Origin: Streptomyces sp. DI166
Lineage (GTDB): Bacteria; Actinomycetota; Actinomycetes; Streptomycetales; Streptomycetaceae
Length of the DNA: 64,000 nucleotides
Assembly (NCBI RefSeq): GCF_900091315.1
Contig: NZ_FLSP01000001.1
Coordinates: 1-64,000 of the forward strand
Direction of reading: 5' to 3'
Shown here: in pieces, positions 34,199 to 43,067 of the stretch
Layout: each line of letters begins with the position of its first letter
How positions within the stretch are numbered: position 1 is the first letter of the stretch
The notes under the pieces: model-generated
Databases searched by the model: none
The model's input: only the letters and a program-made list of their open reading frames with translations
What the model was told of the DNA's origin: nothing
Made by a program: the position numbers and the translations under genes

Positions 34199-35299
34199 GT
34201 GCCCAGGACAGATGTCTCCGTAGTGATCTGCGCGTACACCGAGGACCGGTGGGAGGACACCCTCGCCGCGGTCCGATCGGTACGGGAACAGTCCCTGCCG
34301 GCACTGGAGACGCTGCTGGTCGTCGACCACAACCCCGCGCTGCTGGCCCGGCTGCGCCGCGAGTACGACGAGGACCCGGGGCCCGGATTCCGCGTACCCG
34401 CGGTCCGCGTGGTCCCCAACGCGGGTCCGCAGGGCCTGTCCGCGGGACGCAACACGGGCATCGCCCTGGCTTTGGGCTCGGTGATCGCCTTCCTCGACGA
34501 CGACGCGGTGGCGGACCGGGACTGGCTGCGGCACATGGTGGCCGCGTACAGCGATCCTCGGGTGATGGCCGTGGGCGGCCGTACGCTCCCGGCGTGGGCG
34601 TCGGGCCGCCGTCCGGACTGGTTCCCCACGGAGTTCGACTGGGTCGTCGGCTGCACCTACACAGGACACCCGCGAGGACGGATACGGGTCCGCAATGTGC
34701 TGGGCGGCAACGCCTCCTTCCGCCGTACCGCCTTCGACGCGGCGGGCGGCTTCGCCATCGGCATCGGCCGCGACGGGGACAAGCGCCCGCTGGGCTGCGA
34801 GGAGACCGAGCTGTGCATCCGGCTGACGCAGGCCGTGCCCGAGGCGGTCCTCCTCGTCGACGACCGCGCGATCATCCACCACAAGGTCCCCGAGGCCCGC
34901 AAACGGTTCGGCTACTTCTGCCGCCGCGCCTACGCCGAGGGGATCTCCAAGGCCCGCGTCACCCATCACGTGGGCTCGCGCGAGGGCCTGGAGTCCGAGC
35001 GCCGCTACACCACCCGGGTGCTGCCCGCCGGAGTGGCCCGCGGCTTGCGTGACGCCCTGCTGGGGCGCCGCGGCGGGGCCGGCCGCGCGGGAGCCATCGT
35101 GGCCGGGGTGACGGCCGCCGCGGCGGGCTACGCGGTCGGCACCTTCCGTACCCGCACCGGCGGTTCCCCGTCGTGGGTGGTGCAGGCACCGCCCACGGCC
35201 GTGACGGACCTCGTGGCACCCCGGCGGATCGCCACGGAGGTCCGGGACCTGCCCGACCTCGGTGTGCTCGACCGACCGCCGCGAAGGAGCCTGCGGTGA
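34199..35299 (+). CDS. Family 2 glycosyltransferase
   Basis: 366 aa. GT-A domain starting VSVVICAYTEDRWEDTLAAV, the AFLDDDAVADRDWL metal motif at about residues 97-110, and GGNASFRRTAFDAAGGF plus CEETELCIRL in the acceptor half. A C-terminal segment after about residue 280 (GAGRAGAIVAGVTAAAAGYA) may be a membrane anchor. GTG 34199 lies 1 bp after the flippase stop, with AAGGAG in the flippase 3' end. Its 3' end overlaps the deacetylase start (GTGA). Confidence 0.85.
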   Translation: MPRTDVSVVICAYTEDRWEDTLAAVRSVREQSLPALETLLVVDHNPALLARLRREYDEDPGPGFRVPAVRVVPNAGPQGLSAGRNTGIALALGSVIAFLDDDAVADRDWLRHMVAAYSDPRVMAVGGRTLPAWASGRRPDWFPTEFDWVVGCTYTGHPRGRIRVRNVLGGNASFRRTAFDAAGGFAIGIGRDGDKRPLGCEETELCIRLTQAVPEAVLLVDDRAIIHHKVPEARKRFGYFCRRAYAEGISKARVTHHVGSREGLESERRYTTRVLPAGVARGLRDALLGRRGGAGRAGAIVAGVTAAAAGYAVGTFRTRTGGSPSWVVQAPPTAVTDLVAPRRIATEVRDLPDLGVLDRPPRRSLR

Positions 35300-36096
35300 C
35301 CAGCCCCGTCCCCATCCTGATGTACCACGCCGTCGGGCACGCACCCGCGGCGGCGATCCGCGCCCTCTCCGTCTCGCCGGAGGCGTTCGCCGACCAGATG
35401 TCGCTGCTCGCCGAACGCGGGTTCACACCCGTGTCCACGGCCCACCTCGCGCAGGCCTGGCGGGACGGGGCACCGCTGCCCCTGCGCCCGGTGCTGATCA
35501 CCTTCGACGACGGCTACCGGGGCGTGCGCGAGCACGCGCTGCCCGTGCTGCACCGCCACGGATTCCCCAGCACGCTCTTCGTCACCACGGGCTGGCTGCG
35601 CGGCGCGTACGAGATCGACGGTGCCGCTCTGGACACCATGCTGGACTGGGACGAGGTGCGCGAACTCGCCGCCGAGGGTGCCGAGATCGGCGGGCACAGC
35701 CACACCCACCCGCAGCTCGACCAGCTCCCCGACGACCGGCTGCGGTACGAACTGGAGCACTGCCGGGAGCTGGTCGCCGAGCAGCTCGGCATCCGGCCGG
35801 TCTCCTTCGCCTACCCCTACGGCTACTCCGACCGCCGGGTGCGGCGGGCGGTACGCTCGGCCGGCTTCGCCCAGGCCCTGGCCGTGGGCAACGCCTCGGC
35901 CGACCCGCGCCAGGGCCCCTTCGCACTGCGGCGGATGACGGTACGGCGCGGCACCGGGATCGAGGAGTTCGCGCGGCTGGTGGAGGGCAGGGCCATCGCC
36001 CGCGCCTTCGCCCGGGACCGCGCCCTGACGAAGGCCTACGCGCTGGTCCGCGGATCCCGCCGGCTCGCGCGGAAGGCGTCCCGGGCACATGTCTGA
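35296..36096 (+). CDS. Polysaccharide deacetylase (NodB/CE4 type)
   Basis: 266 aa. NodB motif 1 TFDDGY with Asp71/Asp72, and motif 2 HSHTHP (His134, His138) as the metal triad; later motifs around SFAYPYGYSD follow. CE4 enzymes remove N-acetyl groups from amino sugars in a Zn/Co-dependent reaction. No signal peptide is evident, so it may act on a cytoplasmic or membrane-linked intermediate. GTG 35296 has AAGGAG at 35284 and overlaps the preceding stop. Its 3' end overlaps the next gene by 8 bp. Confidence 0.87.
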   Translation: MTSPVPILMYHAVGHAPAAAIRALSVSPEAFADQMSLLAERGFTPVSTAHLAQAWRDGAPLPLRPVLITFDDGYRGVREHALPVLHRHGFPSTLFVTTGWLRGAYEIDGAALDTMLDWDEVRELAAEGAEIGGHSHTHPQLDQLPDDRLRYELEHCRELVAEQLGIRPVSFAYPYGYSDRRVRRAVRSAGFAQALAVGNASADPRQGPFALRRMTVRRGTGIEEFARLVEGRAIARAFARDRALTKAYALVRGSRRLARKASRAHV

Positions 36097-37432
36097 GCCC
36101 GGCCGGAGGACAGCGGGCCCGGCTCCGGTGACGGGCCGTCGCCGGGCCCGGCAGGCTGCCCTCTGCGCCGTCGCCCTGGTGCTCGGCACCGTCCTGTCCT
36201 GCACGCCCGATCCGGGACCGCCGAAGCCGTCGCTCGGCTGGGGGCTCACGCACACCCAGTACAGCGCGGACGTGGGAGATGCCGCCGCCCTCAAGGCCGC
36301 GCGGGAGTCGCTGTCCGCGCAGTCGCTCCCGCAGAACCAGCACCTCATGGGCTGGGGCGCCACCAATCCCGAGCCCGCGCCGGGCCGCTACGACTTCGCG
36401 TCCCTGGACCGCCGCATCGACGTCATCAGGAAGACGTCCGGCACCCCGGTCATCACGCTGTGCTGTGCCCCGGACTGGATGAAGGGCGGCAGGCCGGGCG
36501 ACACGGACTGGTCGCGCCTGGAGACGGCGCCGAGCCCCGACCACTACGACGACTTCGCCGCTCTGGCCGCGAAGGTCGCCGAGCGCTACCCGGACGTACG
36601 GCACTTCATCGTCTGGAACGAGTTCAAGGGCTTCTTCGACGAGCGCCAGAACCGCTGGAACTACGAGGGATACACCGAGCTGTACAACCGGGTCTACCGC
36701 GCCCTGAAGAAGGTGGACAAGGACAACCTCGTGGGCGGGCCGTACCTGACCATGGACAGCCACCCGCCGCGGACCACGACCTACGCCTCCCCCGTCAAGG
36801 GGCCGTGGGGCAGCATCGACCGACGGGTTCTCGATGCCTTCCAGTACTGGAACCGGCACAAGGCCGGGGCCGACTTCGTCGTCGTCGACGGTGCCAGCCA
36901 CGCCCGCAACGGCGAGACACTGCCCGACGAGTTCACGGCCGCCGACAAGTTCACCGCCGTCGGCCGGTGGGTGCGGCAACAGACCTCCGCGCCCCTGTGG
37001 TGGGCCGAGTACTACATCGAGCCGGAAGGCGGCGACCGCCGGGGAGGGCAGGCACTCGACCACGCCCTGCAGGCGACCGGAATGATCGCCATGGTCAAGG
37101 GCGGGGCCACCACGGGCTTCTACTGGAACCCGCAGGACCGTGACGGCCGGTGCACCCGCTGCCTGTGGCGCAGCACCGAACTCACCGACGGCAGCGGCGG
37201 CCGGGCACTGCCCGCGCTGGACCTCATCCGCCGCTTCGACCAGGAGTTCCCGCCCGGCACCACGTTCCGCCCGGTCACCACCACGGGCGACGACGCCGGG
37301 AGCGTACGCGTGCTCGCCGACGACCAGGCGGTCCTCGTGGTCAACACCCTGGACCGGCCCGTTCAGGTGCGCATCGACGGCCGGCCGGCCGGGCTCGACG
37401 CCTATCAGGTGCGCTGGCTCAGCGGGAGTTAG
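36089..37432 (+). CDS. GH39-like glycoside hydrolase, predicted lipoprotein
   Basis: 447 aa. The N-terminal hydrophobic stretch ends VLSC (Cys38, lipobox-like). A (beta/alpha)8 barrel carries HFIVWNEFKGFF with acid/base Glu178 and WWAEYYIEPEG with candidate nucleophile Glu307, the clan-A arrangement of GH39 beta-xylosidases/iduronidases. A C-terminal beta-domain follows (from about 380). It lies in an overlapping operon with glycosyltransferases and a flippase, so it probably trims or edits the exported glycan. Confidence 0.78.
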   Translation: MSEPGRRTAGPAPVTGRRRARQAALCAVALVLGTVLSCTPDPGPPKPSLGWGLTHTQYSADVGDAAALKAARESLSAQSLPQNQHLMGWGATNPEPAPGRYDFASLDRRIDVIRKTSGTPVITLCCAPDWMKGGRPGDTDWSRLETAPSPDHYDDFAALAAKVAERYPDVRHFIVWNEFKGFFDERQNRWNYEGYTELYNRVYRALKKVDKDNLVGGPYLTMDSHPPRTTTYASPVKGPWGSIDRRVLDAFQYWNRHKAGADFVVVDGASHARNGETLPDEFTAADKFTAVGRWVRQQTSAPLWWAEYYIEPEGGDRRGGQALDHALQATGMIAMVKGGATTGFYWNPQDRDGRCTRCLWRSTELTDGSGGRALPALDLIRRFDQEFPPGTTFRPVTTTGDDAGSVRVLADDQAVLVVNTLDRPVQVRIDGRPAGLDAYQVRWLSGS

Positions 37433-37439
37433 GAATGCC

Positions 37440-38693
37440 ATGTCCGGACACACTGCCGACACACCGTTCGAGGCCGACCGCGAAGTGCCGGGTCTGGTCG
37501 TGAAGTTCGGCGACTACCCCCTCCATCACGGCGGTGTGGGCGCGATCCGCACCCTGGGGCGGCTGGGTGTGCCGATGTACGCGATCACCGAGGACCGCCG
37601 CACCCCCGCGGCCGCCTCCCGGTACCTGCGCCGTGCCTTCGTCTGGCCGACCACCGGTGCGGAAAACCATGCCCGGCTCGTCGAAGGGCTGGTGCGCATC
37701 GGGAGGCACATCGGCCGCCCGACGGTCCTCGTCCCCACCGACGAGGAGGCCGCGGTGCTCATCGCCGAGCACCAGGACGCGCTGCGGGACCATTTCCTCT
37801 TCCCGCCCGTCGATCCGGACCTGCCGGGCCGCCTCGCCAGCAAGCAGGGACTGCACGAACTGTGCCTGGAGCACGGCATCCCCAGCCCGGCGACGGTCTC
37901 CCCCCGGTCGTACGAGGAGATCGAGGAGTTCGCCGAGAAGGCGTCCTTCCCGGTGGTGGCCAAGAACCGCGAGGCGTTCGTCCGGCGCAGGCGGCCGGCG
38001 GTGAACGGGACGACGCGGATCGCCAGCCGGGAGGGGCTGCTCGGCCTCGCCCGTGACTGGGGCGCGCGGCCCGGGGTGGTCCTCCAGGAGTACCTGCCGA
38101 GGGAGGAGGCCGAGGACTGGATCGTGCACGCCTACTTCGACGCGCACGCCACCCCGCTCGCCCTGTTCACCGGTGTGAAGGTCCGCTCCTGGCCGCCGCA
38201 CGCGGGGATGACGGCCTGCGCGTACATCGTCGACAACCCCGAACTCGCCGATCTCGTCACCCGCTTCGTCAAGCAGATCGGCTTCAGCGGCATCGTCGAC
38301 CTGGACCTGCGCTTCGACCGGCGCGACAGCCGCTACAAGCTGCTCGACTTCAACCCGCGCATGGGCGCCCAGTTCCGCCTGTTCGAGAACGACCGCGCCG
38401 TGGACGTCGTACGAGCCATGCACCTGGACCTGACCGGCCGCGCGGTGCCGAAGGGCGACCAGCTGACCGGCCGCCGCTACGTCGTGGAGAACATCGACCT
38501 GCCGGCCCTGCTCGCCTACCGGCGCAGCCGCTACACCACCCCGCACGCGCCGAGACGCGCGAGCGGAACGGAGCTGGCCTGGCTCGCCGGTGACGACCCG
38601 CTGCCGTTCCTCACGATGACGGCGCGTCTGGTGGGGCCGGGTGTGAAGCACCTGTACCGGCTGTGGCGCACCAGCCGTCGCGCGGCCCATTGA
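37440..38693 (+). CDS. ATP-grasp carboxylate-amine ligase-like
   Basis: 417 aa. ATP-grasp fold with the N-terminal domain up to about 130, then SFPVVAKN and VVLQEYLPREEAEDWI in the ATP-binding region, and LLDFNPRMGAQFRLF with the Asp/Asn/Arg of the Mg-ATP site at about 300-315. Such enzymes form amide bonds between a carboxylate and an amine. Inside a glycan operon this suggests attachment of an amino acid or amine to a uronic acid or activated carrier. ATG 37440 lies 7 bp after the GH39 stop with AGGA upstream. The substrate is unknown. Confidence 0.78.
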   Translation: MSGHTADTPFEADREVPGLVVKFGDYPLHHGGVGAIRTLGRLGVPMYAITEDRRTPAAASRYLRRAFVWPTTGAENHARLVEGLVRIGRHIGRPTVLVPTDEEAAVLIAEHQDALRDHFLFPPVDPDLPGRLASKQGLHELCLEHGIPSPATVSPRSYEEIEEFAEKASFPVVAKNREAFVRRRRPAVNGTTRIASREGLLGLARDWGARPGVVLQEYLPREEAEDWIVHAYFDAHATPLALFTGVKVRSWPPHAGMTACAYIVDNPELADLVTRFVKQIGFSGIVDLDLRFDRRDSRYKLLDFNPRMGAQFRLFENDRAVDVVRAMHLDLTGRAVPKGDQLTGRRYVVENIDLPALLAYRRSRYTTPHAPRRASGTELAWLAGDDPLPFLTMTARLVGPGVKHLYRLWRTSRRAAH

Positions 38694-38721
38694 CGATCCC
38701 CCAACCCTCGGGAGGCACACC

Positions 38722-39951
38722 ATGCTTCGACCAGTGGCAGTCATAGGCGCAGGGCCCTTCGGCCTGTCCAGCGCCGCCCATCTGCGGGCCCGCGGCATTC
38801 CGGTCCGGGTGTTCGGCGAACCGATGGTGAGCTGGCGCGCGCACATGCCCGCCGGGATGCTCCTCAAGTCGACGCCCGCCGCCACCAGCATCGACGCACC
38901 TCAGCCGGGACACACCCTGGCCGACTACTGCGACGCGGCCGGGACGCCCCGGCTGGTGGAGGACGACGACATCATCCCGATCGAGACGTTCATCGCCTAC
39001 GGGCAGTGGTTCCAGCAGCAGCTCGTCCCGGACCTGGAGCGGGTGCGGGTGGTCTCCGTGGACCGGCGCGGCGGCGCCGGGTCCGCCTCCGGGTCCGCTT
39101 CCGGGGGCTTCGAACTGAAGCTGTCCTCCGGCGAGCTGTTCACCGCTCGGGCGGTCGTCGTGGCGACCGGCCTGTCGGGCCTGGCCCATCTGCCGCCGGA
39201 ACTCGCCGGTGCCGCCCGGGACGGCCCGTCCCCGGCGGGCCCCGTCTCGCACACCTCCCAGCATTCCGACCTCGGCCGGTTCTCCGGCAAGGACCTCATG
39301 GTCGTCGGAGCCGGACAGTCCGCCCTGGAGACGGCGGTGCTGGCGGCGGAGGCGGGAGCGCGGGTGCGGGTGATCACCCGCGGGCACGGCAGCGTCGGCT
39401 TCGGCGCGCCTCCGTGGGAGCAGCCGAGGTTCCGCCCCGGGTCGCCCTTCGGCCGGGCGTGGTCCCTGTGGGCGCTCTCCTACCACCCGCACGCCTACCG
39501 CTATCTCCCCGCCCAGCTCCGTCACTACCTCGTCCGCCATGTGCTCGGCCCCCTCGGGGCGTGGTGGCTGCGCGACCGCTTCGAGGGCCGGGCCGAGGTG
39601 GTCGAGGTGGAGCGGATCGTCCGCGCGGAGGCGCCCGACCGGCGTCCGGTCCTGACCGTGCGGACCGCTGACGGCGCTACCCGCCGACTGGACGCCGACC
39701 ATGTGATCGCGGGCACGGGGTACCGGGTCGATGTCGCGGCGATGGACTTCCTCAGCCCGGAGCTGCGCACGGAACTCGCGGTCAGCAGGGGGACGCCGAG
39801 GCTGGGCGCCGGATTCCGCTCGTCGGTGCCGGGGCTGTACTTCACCGGGCTGCCCGCCGCGGCCTCGTACGGCCCGGTCATGCGCTTCGTGTGCGGCACG
39901 GAGTTCGCCTCCCCGCGGCTGGCCCGGCACCTGGCGGCGTCGGGCCGGTAA
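38722..39951 (+). CDS. FAD/NAD(P)-dependent oxidoreductase, FMO/SidA-like
   Basis: 409 aa. FAD motif VAVIGAGPFGLSSAAHL at the N-terminus, then VRVFGEPMVSWRAHMPAGM, a second Rossmann motif (LMVVGAGQSALETAV) at about 193-208 for NAD(P), and GTGYRVDVAAMDFL near the C-terminus, as in single-component N- or S-oxygenases. In this cluster it might oxidise an amino sugar (for example after deacetylation) or an amine added by the ATP-grasp enzyme. GGGAGG precedes ATG 38722. It is the last gene of the operator B transcript. Confidence 0.8.
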   Translation: MLRPVAVIGAGPFGLSSAAHLRARGIPVRVFGEPMVSWRAHMPAGMLLKSTPAATSIDAPQPGHTLADYCDAAGTPRLVEDDDIIPIETFIAYGQWFQQQLVPDLERVRVVSVDRRGGAGSASGSASGGFELKLSSGELFTARAVVVATGLSGLAHLPPELAGAARDGPSPAGPVSHTSQHSDLGRFSGKDLMVVGAGQSALETAVLAAEAGARVRVITRGHGSVGFGAPPWEQPRFRPGSPFGRAWSLWALSYHPHAYRYLPAQLRHYLVRHVLGPLGAWWLRDRFEGRAEVVEVERIVRAEAPDRRPVLTVRTADGATRRLDADHVIAGTGYRVDVAAMDFLSPELRTELAVSRGTPRLGAGFRSSVPGLYFTGLPAAASYGPVMRFVCGTEFASPRLARHLAASGR

Positions 39952-39963
39952 CGGGGCCTGTCC

Positions 39964-40017
39964 TTGACTCCGGCGGCAAGCTGCCGCAGAGTTGTACATA
40001 TACACCGTAAACATACG
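39964..40017 (+). promoter_or_regulatory. Glycan-cluster operator C with promoter
   Basis: -35 TTGACT (39964-39969), 17-nt spacer, -10-like CAGAGT (39987-39992). Operator: left half TGTACATATACA (39993-40004), centre C, right half CGTAAACATACG (40006-40017). Almost the same sequence as operator A. Confidence 0.78.
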
Positions 40018-40043
40018 GTTCTCAGGAGCGAAGGTGTCCTGCC

Positions 40044-41111
40044 ATGGCAGGCAGACGAGCCGAAGGAAGTGAAGCTCCGTGGACGCCGTCGACCGTCCTG
40101 GTCACGGGCGGGGCCGGCTTCATCGGCAGTCACGCCTGCGTGGATCTCCTCGACCACGGCTACGAGGTGATCGTGGTCGACAACTACTCCAACAGCGCTC
40201 AGCAGGTCTTCGCCCGTATCGAACGGATCGCCGGCCGCTTCGTCGGCGCCGTCTACGAGCTGGACATCCGTGATCGGCGTGCCCTGTCGGCCGTCTTCGA
40301 CCGCCACTCCGTGGACGCCGTTGTGCACTTCGCCGCGCACAAGGCCGGGGGCAGATCGACACGGATGCCCATCGAGTACTACGACGCCAACGTCGGCGGC
40401 ACGACCGCCCTGCTGGGTGCCATGCACGACCACGGGGTGCACCGGCTCGTGTACCCGTCGTCCTGTGCGGTCTACGGCGACGCCGGGCACGGCCCGCTGG
40501 ACGAGACCACGCCGCCCCGGCCCACCACCCCCTACGCGGCCTCGAAGTGGATCTGCGAACAGATCCTTGCCGACGTCTGCCACCGCCATCCCGAGTACAG
40601 CGTGCTGTGCCTGCGCTACTCCACCCCGGCCGGCGCCCACCCGAGCGGACAGCTGGGCCAGGACCCCCACGCCATGCCGGGCTTTCTGATGCCCTACCTC
40701 GCCCAGGTGGCCGACGGCCGGCGTGAGCGGTTGGAGGTGTTCGGCGCCGACTACCCGACCCACGACGGCACCGCGATCCGCGACTACCTCCATGTCATGG
40801 ACGTCGTCGAGGCGCACCGCCTCGCGCTCGACCGCCTCGGCGACGAGCCGGGCATGCGGGTGTTCAACCTCGGCACCGGTGAGGGCAGGTCCGTCCTCGA
40901 CCTCGTCGCCGCGTTCTCCAGCGCGTGCGGCAGGTCCATCCCGTACGAGATCGGGCCCCGCCGCCAGGGGGACGTCACGGAACTCGTCCTCGACTCCACC
41001 GCGGTACGGCGGGCCTGGGGCTGGCGGCCCACCAGGACGCTCGCGGATCTGTGCCGGGACGCCTGGCGCTTCCAGCGACTGAGCCCGAACGGCTACGCCG
41101 ACGCCCTGTGA
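40044..41111 (+). CDS. galE: UDP-glucose/UDP-galactose 4-epimerase
   Basis: 355 aa. Extended SDR: VLVTGGAGFIGSHACVDLLD with the NAD-binding GxxGxxG, YPSSCAVYG, catalytic Tyr164-x3-Lys168 (TPYAASK), and the GalE stretches GAHPSGQLGQDPHAMP and VFGADYPTHDGTAIRDYLHV. RYSTPAGAH replaces the usual RYFNP sequence and may affect specificity, so it could be an epimerase for another UDP-sugar. Preceded by operator C. Its 3' end overlaps the convergent GH15 gene by 19 bp. It supplies a nucleotide sugar to the cluster. Confidence 0.82.
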   Translation: MAGRRAEGSEAPWTPSTVLVTGGAGFIGSHACVDLLDHGYEVIVVDNYSNSAQQVFARIERIAGRFVGAVYELDIRDRRALSAVFDRHSVDAVVHFAAHKAGGRSTRMPIEYYDANVGGTTALLGAMHDHGVHRLVYPSSCAVYGDAGHGPLDETTPPRPTTPYAASKWICEQILADVCHRHPEYSVLCLRYSTPAGAHPSGQLGQDPHAMPGFLMPYLAQVADGRRERLEVFGADYPTHDGTAIRDYLHVMDVVEAHRLALDRLGDEPGMRVFNLGTGEGRSVLDLVAAFSSACGRSIPYEIGPRRQGDVTELVLDSTAVRRAWGWRPTRTLADLCRDAWRFQRLSPNGYADAL

Positions 41112-42940
41112 CGCCGGGGAACGCGGTGCGCCGAGGGATCACGGCGCCCCGCGGAAGGGTCCGGCGACAGGGCGAACGCCGTCTCCACCAGGGCGACATG
41201 GCTGAACGCCTGCGGCGCGTTGCCCAGTTGACGGCCGGTGTCCGGGTCCCACTGCTCGGCCAGCAGACCGACGTCGTTGCGGATGGCGAGGGCCCGTTCG
41301 AAGACCTCCCGGGCCTGAGCGCGGTGTCCCGTGGCGGCCAGGGCGTCGGCGTACCAGAGGGTGCAGGCCACGAACGTGCCCTCGGAGCCCGGTATGCCGT
41401 CCACCTCGCGCACGCCGTGCTCCCTTGGGCCGTACCGGTGGACGAACCCCCCGTGGTCGAGCCGCCGCAGGGCCCGGACGGTGCCCTGCACCCGCCTGTC
41501 CCGGGGCGGCAGGAAGCCGAGCCTCGGGATCTGCAGCGCCGCGGCGTCCAGCACCGAGGAGCCGTAGGACTGCACGAACGACTCCTGCCGCGGGTCCCAG
41601 CCCTCCCGGCACACCTCCCGGTGCACCTCGTCCCGCAGCTCCCGCCAGCGGTCCGAGGAGCCGTTGCGGCCCAGCAGCTCCCCCATGCGCAACGCCCGGT
41701 CGGCGGCCACCCAGGCCATCACCTTGGAGTGCACGAACTGCCGTCGCGGACCGCGCACCTGCCACAGGCCCTGGTCGGGCTCGCGCCAGTGCAGGAGCAG
41801 ATGGCCCATCAGCGCCTCCACCAGGCTCCACACCCGGGCGGGCATGGGTATCCCGGCCCGCAGCGAGAGACAGAGGGTGTCCAGGACCTCGCCGTACACG
41901 TCCAGCTGGAACTGGTGCTCCGCCGAGTTCCCGAACCGCACCGGCTGCGATCCCTCGTAGCCGTCGAGCCAGGGCGCCTCGGTCTCGTGCAGCAGCCGCT
42001 GTCCCCCGACGCCGTACACGGTCTGCAGGTGGGCGGGGTCGCCCGCGATGGCCCGCATCAGCCAGTTCAGCCACGCCGTGGCCTCGTCCCGGTAGCCGCT
42101 GCGCAGCAGGCAGGACAGGGTGAGCGTGGAGTCGCGCAGCCAGCAGTACCGGTGGTCCCAGTTCCGCTCGCCCCCGATGCATCCGGGCAGCGAGGTGGTC
42201 GGCGCCGCGACGATGCCGCCGGTCGGGGCGTAGGTGAGTGCCTTGAGGGTGATGAGGGACCGCACCACCGCGTCCCGCCAGGGCCCCTCGTAACGGCACT
42301 GGGCGGCCCAGCGCCGCCAGTAGCCGGTGGTCTCCTTCAGCGCCGTCTCCGCGGGGACGGACAGCGGCGGGGGCGCCCCGGACAGGTGGGACGGCGACCA
42401 CACGAGGGTCAGCGCCACCCGCTGGCCGGCCGGGACGGTGAAGTCGAGCACGGTGGGATCCTGCCGGTCCGGCGCGTGCACGGGCCCGTCCGCGTGCAGC
42501 CATACGGCGTCGGGCCCGGCGACCGCCACCGTGCCGACCCCGGTCTCCCGCACCCACGGCACGACACGGCCCTGGTGGAACCGCAGCCGCAGCTCACTGC
42601 GCATCCGGACGGTGCCCGAGACCCCCTCGACGACCCGGACCACGCAGGGCGACTGGGTACGCGGCGGCATGAAGTCCGTGACCCGCGCGATGTCGTGTCC
42701 GCTGCGCCACTCGGTCTCCAGCGCCAGCGTGTCGCGCCGGTAGGCCCTGCGGGTGCAGCGTCCGCCCGTGCGCGGGGCCACCCGCCAGAAACCGTTGGCC
42801 GGTGTGCCCAGCAGGGCGGCCATGCAGGCCGGAGAGTCGAACCGAGGCAGACACAACCAGTCGATGGACCCGTCCCTGCCGACCATTGCGGCGGTTTCCA
42901 GGTCACTGATGAGAGCGTAATCCTCGATGGGTGAACTCAT
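41093..42940 (-). CDS. GH15 family glycoside hydrolase (glucoamylase/trehalase-like)
   Basis: 615 aa. The N-terminal 'SPIEDYALISDLETAAMVGR' and GSIDWLCLPRFDSPA mark the actinobacterial GH15 group that includes trehalases and dextran glucosidases. The (alpha/alpha)6 barrel has GGERNWDHRYCWLRDS at about 260-275 with the acid/base region and VDGIPGSEGTFVACT near the second catalytic Glu. No signal peptide, so it is intracellular. It is divergent from tetR across operator D. Whether it acts on trehalose, a storage alpha-glucan or the exported glycan cannot be told. Confidence 0.85.
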   Translation of the reverse strand: MSSPIEDYALISDLETAAMVGRDGSIDWLCLPRFDSPACMAALLGTPANGFWRVAPRTGGRCTRRAYRRDTLALETEWRSGHDIARVTDFMPPRTQSPCVVRVVEGVSGTVRMRSELRLRFHQGRVVPWVRETGVGTVAVAGPDAVWLHADGPVHAPDRQDPTVLDFTVPAGQRVALTLVWSPSHLSGAPPPLSVPAETALKETTGYWRRWAAQCRYEGPWRDAVVRSLITLKALTYAPTGGIVAAPTTSLPGCIGGERNWDHRYCWLRDSTLTLSCLLRSGYRDEATAWLNWLMRAIAGDPAHLQTVYGVGGQRLLHETEAPWLDGYEGSQPVRFGNSAEHQFQLDVYGEVLDTLCLSLRAGIPMPARVWSLVEALMGHLLLHWREPDQGLWQVRGPRRQFVHSKVMAWVAADRALRMGELLGRNGSSDRWRELRDEVHREVCREGWDPRQESFVQSYGSSVLDAAALQIPRLGFLPPRDRRVQGTVRALRRLDHGGFVHRYGPREHGVREVDGIPGSEGTFVACTLWYADALAATGHRAQAREVFERALAIRNDVGLLAEQWDPDTGRQLGNAPQAFSHVALVETAFALSPDPSAGRRDPSAHRVPRRHRASA

Positions 42941-42941
42941 G

Positions 42942-42957
42942 ATCGGCGTACGCCGAT
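42942..42957. promoter_or_regulatory. Perfect 16-bp palindrome at GH15 start
   Basis: ATCGGCGTACGCCGAT reads the same on both strands. It sits 1 bp upstream of the GH15 ATG in the expected 5' leader, so it could be a further regulator site or a leader hairpin with no loop. Confidence 0.5.
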
Positions 42958-42979
42958 ATGCACTTGGCCGCAGTTCAAG

Positions 42980-43013
42980 GATATAGCATGTACGTTTACA
43001 ACGTAAGCGCGAA
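42980..43013. promoter_or_regulatory. Glycan-cluster operator D in GH15-tetR divergent region
   Basis: Left half TGTACGTTTACA (42989-43000), centre A, right half CGTAAGCGCGAA (43002-43013). On the minus strand a -35 CTTACG (43007-43002) and -10 TATATC (42985-42980) with a 16-nt spacer lie under the operator, so binding would block GH15 transcription. tetR starts 55 bp to the right. Confidence 0.75.
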
Positions 43014-43067
43014 CGTGAGCGCCGATTTCACCCAGCCGTGCGGCAGAGCCGAGTAGGGAGAGGGCGA

